Shown one piece after another: positions 58,589 through 64,000 of a stretch of DNA of 64,000 nucleotides (the stretch's first letter is position 1; each line of letters begins with the position of its first letter). Source of the DNA: Symbiodinium natans (Eukaryota > Sar > Dinophyceae > Suessiales > Symbiodiniaceae); the NCBI GenBank assembly GCA_905221605.1, contig CAJNDS010000163.1:124001-188000 (forward strand). The letters run 5' to 3'. The position numbers were made by a program, and so were the translations under genes. The notes under the pieces are model-generated. The model ran no database searches and was not told the DNA's origin. It saw only the letters and a program-made list of their open reading frames with translations.

Positions 58589-60514
58589 ATGTCTGGCGCT
58601 CGCGAGCCTCACCGTGCTGGCCCTGGTCAGAACCGGCAAGGCCGACCTGCAGGCACGGGCACGACGAGCCGAGCCAGGCAGGAGAGGAGGCGAGACCAGG
58701 CTGCCGACCAGTTGGAGAACGACGTCTGGCACTGGTGGAACAGCTGGTGGACCGACCGCGACTGGCGGTGGGAGGCTGCACGGGGCCCTTCTCCCTTGCA
58801 AAAGGGATTCAGGGTTTCAGGGTGCCAGGGTTGTTGCTTTTTGTTTTGTTTTAGGGTTTTAGGGTGTTGGGTTGGAGGGTTTATGTGTTCTACTGTTTAA
58901 GGGCCTGCAGGGTTTTAGGGTTGGCTCCTCAGCCCTGAACCCCTAAGCCCTAGACCCTAAACCCTAAAAACTCCCTGTAGGACTTCCCGGCCCGGCGGGA
59001 GCACAGAGAGGAGCGAGCACGATCCCGGGACGATCGTGAGTGGACCTGGACACGAGACCACGGCTGGCAGCATGTTGGTGGGCAAGCACCCTTGCAAAAG
59101 GGTAAAGGCAAGGGCCAGCCCAGCCAGCCCAGACAGCCCAGCCAGCCCAGCCAGCCCAGGCAGCCCAGCCAGCCCAGGCAGCTCAGCCAGAGGCGACTCA
59201 GCCAGCAAAGCCCCGCCCAACCACCCTTGCCAAAGGGTTTGATGCCCAAGGCCGCCGTCAGTCTGGCCATGCCGAAGGCCATCGCCAAAGACCCCCCACC
59301 CAGTGCTACCGGCAAGGCCTGCCCGCCCAACAAGTCGCCTCCAGGCAAGGCCCCTGCAAAGGCCATCCCGGCCAAGGCCCCTCCCCAGAGGCATGCTGGC
59401 CTGTCCAAACCTGAAACCCCAAACCTTAAACCCCTCCTCCCAAACCTTAAACCCTTAACCCTCAACCCTCAAGTTTAGCTAGGGTTTAGGGTTTAGGGTT
59501 TAGGGTTTAGGGTTTAGGGTTTAGGGTTTAGGGTTGAGGGTTGAGGGTGTAGGGTTAACCTTGAACCCTAAACCCGGAACCCTAAACCCCGAACCCTAAC
59601 CCTGGAGGATGGATACAGATGATGCTTCTTCTCTTTCCTCTGGGCCACTGGCACCCTCGGAAGAGGGCCTGGAGCTGCTGAACCCGGAGCAGCACATCCC
59701 TGTAACCGTGGCCATTGCCAACCCCTTGCAAAAGGGGATCTGTATTGACTGGCACAACGTCTTGCAGTTCGGCAATGAAACCTACATCAGGGACCTGACA
59801 CTTGAACCAGCAATGCTTTTTTGTTTTCTGTGTAGGGGTTAGGGTTTAGGGTTAAGGGTTGAGGGTTTAGGCTTTAGGGTTTAGAGTTTAGGGTTTAGGG
59901 TTTGGGGTTTGGGGTTTAGGCGTTAGAGTTTAGGGTTTGGCTTTAGGGTTTAGGGTTTAGGGTCTAGGGTTTAGGGGCCTGGGTCTAGGGGTCTGCTGTA
60001 CTGCAGGACAAGGAGAAGACCGCCTTCAAGAAGCTGCTGGCCTGCCATCGCTACCGAGTTTGGGTCATTTCGATGACTGGCAGAAAGCGACAGAGGTCGA
60101 GACTGGTCTTACTGTGGAAGCCGTTTTGTACTCCTATTCTATGGGTCCTCCATATAATACACCACCCTAGTAGCCCATAAACCCAGAACCCTTAAACCCT
60201 AAACCGGGAACCAGCCCAGGACGGAGAGACTGCTGCAGCAAGTGCTGGCACCACTGAGGGCTGCCTTTCCCGGGACGCTGGAGGGCTGGGAGGTGGTGAC
60301 CCAGCGAACTGGCTCAGGTGGCAAGGTCCACAGTGCCCTTGCAAAAGGGCTGAAGATGTTGGTGGACGACAACCAAGAGATCTGCCGGGAGGCCTCGAGG
60401 ATGGGCATGGAGCTGTACCCCATCACCACCAAGCACATGAGGCACTCCTGGTGGACCGGGACGAAGTACACCGACCTGACTGCCGTGGTCGAGGAGCTTC
60501 TCCAGCCCCCTTGA
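58589..60514 (+). CDS. HAD-like domain protein, multi-exon, introns of telomere-like repeat
   Basis: Proposed exons: 58589-about 58810 (ATG; Arg/Gly-rich, then VWHWWNSWWTDRDWRWE), 58981-about 59400 (DFPARREHREERARSRDDRE, then a PSQPRQ-rich and APAKA-rich linker), about 59607-59830 (acidic start MDTDDASS, then GICIDWHNVLQF), 60007-about 60115 (DKEKTAFKKLLACHRYRVWV, ISMTGRKR), about 60214-60514 (GKVHSALAKGLKMLVDDNQE, MELYPITTKHM, to TGA). The order D-W-H-N-V, VISMTG, K, VDDN matches HAD motifs I to IV, but with His replacing the second Asp of motif I, so ordinary phosphatase chemistry is doubtful. Acceptors CTGTAG|G at 58980 and CTGCAG|G at 60006 are clear. Introns 2 to 4 consist largely of TTTAGGG-type repeat. 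Five hairpin elements fall in exons, the last overlapping the stop codon. It could be a mobile-element-derived or decayed gene. Confidence 0.5.
59478..59600. repeat. Near-perfect interstitial (TTTAGGG)n
   Basis: About eight consecutive TTTAGGG units from 59480 to 59534, then degenerate units and a switch to CCCTAAA orientation before the next exon. Confidence 0.95.
59836..59996. repeat. Interstitial TTTAGGG block in an intron
   Basis: TTTAGGG and TTTGGGG variants fill the proposed intron between the exon ending near 59830 and the exon starting at 60007. Confidence 0.92.
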
Positions 60515-60616
60515 AAAAGGGGTCGTAGTATTCTTTTGAGCACCCCTTGAAAAGGGGAAGTAGTCTCCCCTGGAAAAAGGGGTGGTAGTTTTCTTTTGGG
60601 CGCCCCTTTAAAAGGG
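60507..60616. repeat. Cluster of four hairpins across and after the stop codon
   Basis: Elements at 60507-60522, 60543-60557, 60567-60582 and 60604-60616 are spaced 20-37 bp apart and separated by similar sequence (GTAGTNTTCTTTTGGGC-like). The first contains the TGA stop at 60512-60514 of the HAD-like gene. Confidence 0.85.
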
Positions 60617-60689
60617 AAAGTAGCCTCCTTGGCATGAAAGGGGATATGATGTGCCGTACGTTTTCGGTTTTTTGAAACATATAAAGCAT

Positions 60690-61100
60690 ATGTAGGGTTT
60701 GGGGTTTAGGGTTTAGGGTGTAGGATTTAGGGGTTTAGGGGTTTAGGGGTTTAGGCTTTAGGGTCTAGGGTATAGGTTTTTGTATTATAAAAGCGGGTGG
60801 GCACAGCATTCCTGGGCATACTAGGTCCACCCTGAGCTTAGCTCAGTTGAGCAGCGACCGAGCCCGCCAAAAGATGGACATCGTCTGGATGTAGGGTATA
60901 GGGTTTAGGCTGTAGGGTTTAGGGTTTAGGGTGGGGTGTAGAGTTCAAGGTTCTAGGGTTTGGGTGTTGGGTTTTCGGGTTAGGGGTTTAGGGTTCAGGA
61001 GTTTAGGGGTTTAGGGTCTCAGGGTTTTGAGGACTCAAGGGTTCTGGGTTTTGTCTTCTGCTGTTTTGGGGCCTGGGGCTCATGCAGGAACCCTCAAGCC
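60690..61100. repeat. Degenerate TTTAGGG block
   Basis: Telomere-like units at 60690-60775 and 60890-61090 flank about 110 bp of unrelated sequence (60780-60890). Confidence 0.88.
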
Positions 61101-61144
61101 CAAACCCTAGAACCCAACGCCCCGAACCCTAAACCGCGAGCCCC

Positions 61145-61740
61145 AAAACAGAAGGGTTTAGGGCAGGGTTTACGTTTGAGGGTTTGGGGATCAGGGTTCC
61201 CGAAAGGATTAGACCGACACCCCAAACCTGAAGCACTGCAACCCTCGACCCGAAACTCACCCTCAAAGCATCCAACACTGAAAGCCCTAAACCCTAAACC
61301 CCAGACCCCAAACCCCAAACCCCAAACCCTAAAACCAAACCCCAAAACAGAAGGGTTTAGGGCAGGGTTTACGTTTGAGGGTTTGGGGATCAGGGTTCCC
61401 GAAAAGGATGACACCCACACCCCAAACCCTGAAGCACTGCAACCCTCGACCCGAAACCCACCCTCAAAGCATCCAACACTGAAAGCCCTAAACCCTAAAC
61501 CCTACACCCTAAACCCTAAACCCCAGACCCCAAACCCTAAAACCAAACCCCAAAACAAAAGGGTGTAGGGCAGGGTTTACGTTTGAGGGTTTGGGGATCA
61601 GGGTTACCGAAAGGATTACACCGACACCCCAAACCCTGAAGCACTGCAACCCTCGACCCGAAACCCACCCTCAAAGCACCCAAGACTGAAAGCCCTAAAC
61701 CCTAAATCCTAAACCCAGACCCCAAACCCCAAACCCAAAA
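61145..61740. repeat. Three tandem copies of a ~200-bp unit with telomere-like parts
   Basis: Units start with AAAACAGAAGGG (61145), the same at 61344, and AAAACAAAAGGG (61552). Each holds GTTTACGTTTGAGGGTTTGG, then GAAGCACTGCAACCCTCGAC, then a CCCTAAA stretch. Confidence 0.92.
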
Positions 61741-61811
61741 GGTCCCTTTTGAAGTTCAGGTTGAGGGTCTGTTGTATGATTGTGGATACTGCAGTAGCAC
61801 CCCCAAAAAAA

Positions 61812-61997
61812 CACGTAAAAAAACGCACGCACACACACACACATGATGAAACATGATGAAACATGATGAAACATGATGAAACATGATGAAACATGATGAA
61901 ATATGATGGAATATGATGAAAATACAGGATTTCATCATATTTCATCATGTTTCATCATGTTTCGTCATATTTCATCATGTGTGTCTTTTTTTACGTG
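61812..61997. repeat. Large foldback built from a 10-bp ATGATGAAAC repeat
   Basis: The left arm starts CACGTAAAAAAAC, passes through an AC tract and about eight ATGATGAAAC units. The right arm holds TTTCATCATG units, then GTGTGT and TTTTTTTACGTG. The centre is near 61928. The outer ends pair exactly (CACGTAAAAAAA with TTTTTTTACGTG). The left arm has more repeat units than the right. Confidence 0.93.
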
Positions 61998-62019
61998 ATT
62001 ACTTTGGTTTTCGTGGTGG

Positions 62020-62250
62020 TTTAGGGTTCAGGGTTCAGGGTTCAGGGTTCAGAGTTTAGGATTTAGGGTTTCGGGTTTACGGTGTTTAGGGTTCAGAGCT
62101 TGGGGCGCTTACGGCGTTTAGGCTGCTTAGTGTGTTTAGGATTTGGATTTTGGGTTTAGGCGTGGGATGTTTGCGGTGTTTAGGCTGTTTGGGGTGTTCA
62201 GGATTTGGGTTTAGGGTTTAGGCTGGAATCCCTAAACCCTAAACCGCAAC
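62020..62250. repeat. Degenerate TTCAGGG/TTTAGGG block
   Basis: GGGTTCAGGG units, then TTTAGG variants mixed with GGTGTTTAGG motifs, ending in two CCCTAAA units. Confidence 0.88.
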
Positions 62251-62299
62251 CGGACCCTTCAAGTGGCCAAGGCCCCGCCCAGCCCTTGTGAAAGGGCAA

Positions 62300-62357
62300 G
62301 GTGTGTGTGTGTGTGTGTGTGTGTGCCTCTCTGTCTGTGTGTCTGTGTCTCTGTCCG

Positions 62358-62421
<64 letters not shown>
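62300..62421. repeat. (GT)n followed by (CT)n microsatellites between two hairpins
   Basis: GT repeat about 62301-62324, mixed GTCT, then a long CT repeat about 62363-62421. A hairpin element lies on each side (62282-62297 and 62430-62443). Confidence 0.95.
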
Positions 62422-62423
<2 letters not shown>

Positions 62424-62463
62424 CTGCTGCCCTTGTCAAAGGGAAAGTTTTTTGGTTTAGATT

Positions 62464-62580
62464 TATATATATATATATGTAGTTATCTAAATGATATAAA
62501 TATATATATATATATAAATATAAATATATATATATATATTTATTTATATACATATACTCTATGTCTATATGTACATACAG
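62464..62580. repeat. AT microsatellite region
   Basis: TATATA runs with ATAAATA interruptions; no coding potential. Confidence 0.9.
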
Positions 62581-62640
62581 ATACTTTTTGATCGAGATAT
62601 GGCGTGCTATATTATGTATAGAGCACACACACATATACAG

Positions 62641-62715
62641 TCTCAACCCTAAACCCTTAACCCTAAACCGTATAAGGTATAGGGTTGAGGGTTTAGGGTT
62701 TAGGGTTTAGGGTGT
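62641..62715. repeat. Telomere-like block with strand switch
   Basis: CCCTAAA units at 62646-62668 meet TTTAGGG units at 62680-62714, forming an inverted pair. Confidence 0.9.
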
Positions 62716-63004
62716 GCATGACATGCAGCACACCTGCCCACAGGAGACTGCTGGATTGGGAGGGACGGGTGGGGGGGAGGGCAGAGGGTTTTGGGACTTG
62801 GGGCTTCGGCCTTAAGGGGAGGTGCTGCAGGCACTTAGTACGGTTGAAGGTTTGACAGTTCTAGGGCCTACGGTTTGATGTTTCGGGTTTTCGGTTTGGG
62901 GTTGAGGGTTGAAGGCGTTTAGGTTCGGAAGGCCCTTGGGACATTTTATACGTTCCCTTGCTGGGTTTCAGAGGAGCCAGGTATATTTTTCACAGGGTTT
63001 TAAG

Positions 63005-64000
63005 GGCAATCCTAGTGTTTCAGCCAGCCCTGAAGGTTTTAGAGTTTCCGCGGGGCAGCCTTGCCCTAAACCCTAAGCCCTAAATTCTAAACCCTAAGCC
63101 CTAAGTCCTCAACCCTAAACCCTATAAAACCCTTTAGTGTTTCCGGCAACCCCGAAGGTTTTAGAGTTTTAGAGGAGCAGCCGTGCCCTGAACCCTAAAC
63201 CCTAAATCCTAAACCCTAAGCCCTAAGCCGTCAACCCTAAACCCTAAAACCCTTTAGTGTTTCCGGCAACCCTGAAGGTTTTCGAGTTTTAGAATTTATA
63301 TTTCTGATTGAGTGTTTAGGGTTTAGGGTTTAGGGTTTAGGGTTTAGGGTTTAGGGTTTAGTGTTTAGGGTTAAAAAATATTGGAAAACACCTGACAAAA
63401 ATGTGCGAATAAAATAGAAACATCTATTTTCCAAATACTGATTATAGAGGAGGTACTTTTAAAGCGCCAACCCGAGGGAAGTTTAGGGTTTAGGGCTTAG
63501 GGCTTAGGGTTTAAGGGGCAGCCTGAACCCTAAACCCTAAATCCTAAACCCTACGCCCTAAGACCTCAACCCTAAACCCTAAAACCCTTTAGTGTTTCCG
63601 GCAACCCTGAAGGTTTTCGAGTTTTAGAATTTTATATTTCTGATGGAGTGTTTAGGGTTTAGGGTTTAGGGTTTAGGGTTTAGTGTTAAGAGTTAAAAAA
63701 ATATTGGAAAACACCTGACAAAAATAAGCGAATAAAATAGAAACATCTGTTTTCCAAATACTGATTATAGAGGAGGTACGTTTAAAGCGCCAACCCGAGG
63801 GAAGTTTAGGGTTTAGGGTTTAGGATTTAGGGTTTAAAGGGCAGCCTTGCCCTGAACCCTAAACCCTAAATCCTAAGCCCTAAGCCCTAAGCCCTCAACC
63901 CTAAACCCTAAAAACCTTTAGTGGTTCCGGCAACCCTGAAGGTTGTAGAGTTTTAGAGGGGCAGCCTTGCCCTGAACCCTAAACCCTGAATCCTAAGCCC
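63005..64000. repeat. Tandem repeat of telomere-like units with a shared TTTCCGGCAACCC core
   Basis: The core TTTAGTGTTTCCGGCAACCC recurs near 63133, 63253, 63588 and 63917, with a related core near 63012. The first intervals are about 120 bp; later ones are about 330 bp because an extra segment of telomere-like and AT-rich sequence is inserted. Conserved AT-rich islands lie at 63371-63481 and 63692-63804. The array continues to the end of the window. Confidence 0.92.

Larger units (their letters stand above)
56495..62443. repeat. Dispersed family of short hairpin elements (stem CCCTT/AAGGG)
   Basis: Eighteen copies were read. Loop GCAA: 56495-56508, 56914-56927, 57466-57481, 58523-58536, 58793-58806, 59089-59102, 59722-59737, 60335-60350. 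Loop GTGA: 58551-58564, 62282-62297. Loop GCCA: 56593-56608, 59224-59237. Loop GTCA: 62430-62443. Loop GAAA or GAA: 60507-60522, 60543-60557. Variants: 58569-58582 (loop TCGC, that is GCGA on the other strand), 60567-60582, 60604-60616. Flanking bases often extend the stem with matched pairs (G...C, A...T, C...G). I know no family name for it. Confidence 0.85.

Noticed and set aside
59092-59242. Collagen-like or antifreeze-like repeat protein (PSQPRQ repeat)
   Set aside because: It is a short Pro/Ser/Gln linker in one exon, better explained by local expansion of CAGCCCAGC.
62263-62646. Frames with Ser/Leu, Cys/Val and Ile/Tyr runs
   Set aside because: They are translations of GT, CT and AT microsatellites.
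63005-64000. True chromosome end at the window edge
   Set aside because: Telomere-like units are degenerate, occur in both orientations and alternate with other sequence, so they are interstitial or subtelomeric rather than a terminal telomere.

Overview
The window looks like nuclear DNA of a dinoflagellate, most likely of the Symbiodinium type (inference). The reasons are: many short introns whose ends can be placed by homology and which often start with GC (sometimes probably GA) instead of GT and end in AG followed by G; a tandem array of nearly identical intronless genes; every supported gene on the + strand; and large amounts of TTTAGGG-type telomere-like repeat inside the sequence. Nothing suggests a bacterial, viral or organellar origin. 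No rRNA, tRNA or CRISPR was found.

Layout. 1-4.4 kb: 3' part of a cyanobacterial/plastid-type chaperonin 60 gene in many short exons, with an unusual acidic tail. 7.2-15.4 kb: a TRPM-like cation channel gene (LSDAT sensor domain, transmembrane region, pore and S6), possibly continuing to 17.2 kb as coiled-coil exons. 17-21 kb: poorly resolved, with a few possible exons. 21.3-30.0 kb: a large receptor-like gene joining a signal peptide, a periplasmic-binding-protein-like ligand domain, a cysteine-rich stalk, many membrane helices and two TIR-like intracellular modules. 30-37.6 kb: little that can be supported.

37.65-45.23 kb: six tandem copies of an intronless PP2C-type protein phosphatase gene. 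Five are intact; one is broken and carries an inverted fragment. The repeat period of the inner copies is exactly 1306 bp. 45.5-49.3 kb: an unrecognised multi-exon locus coding for acidic segments. 50.6-51.2 kb: a TM2-domain membrane protein.

53.87-56.2 kb: a satellite of about 135-bp monomers in a three-monomer higher-order repeat, then a long (AC)n tract and a 100-N assembly gap. After the gap the sequence changes character: telomere-like TTTAGGG repeats in both orientations dominate to the end, enclosing two gene pieces (a C-terminal fragment and a HAD-like gene whose introns are largely telomere-like repeat). At least 18 copies of a short hairpin with stem CCCTT/AAGGG and a mostly GNNA loop lie in exons, introns and 3' flanks there; none was noticed before the gap.

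The genes do not form one pathway. As a set they lean towards sensing and signalling (channel, TIR receptor, phosphatases), but each is probably transcribed and trans-spliced in the usual dinoflagellate way. Exon limits given here come from reading frames and family knowledge only; no alignment or transcript data were available.
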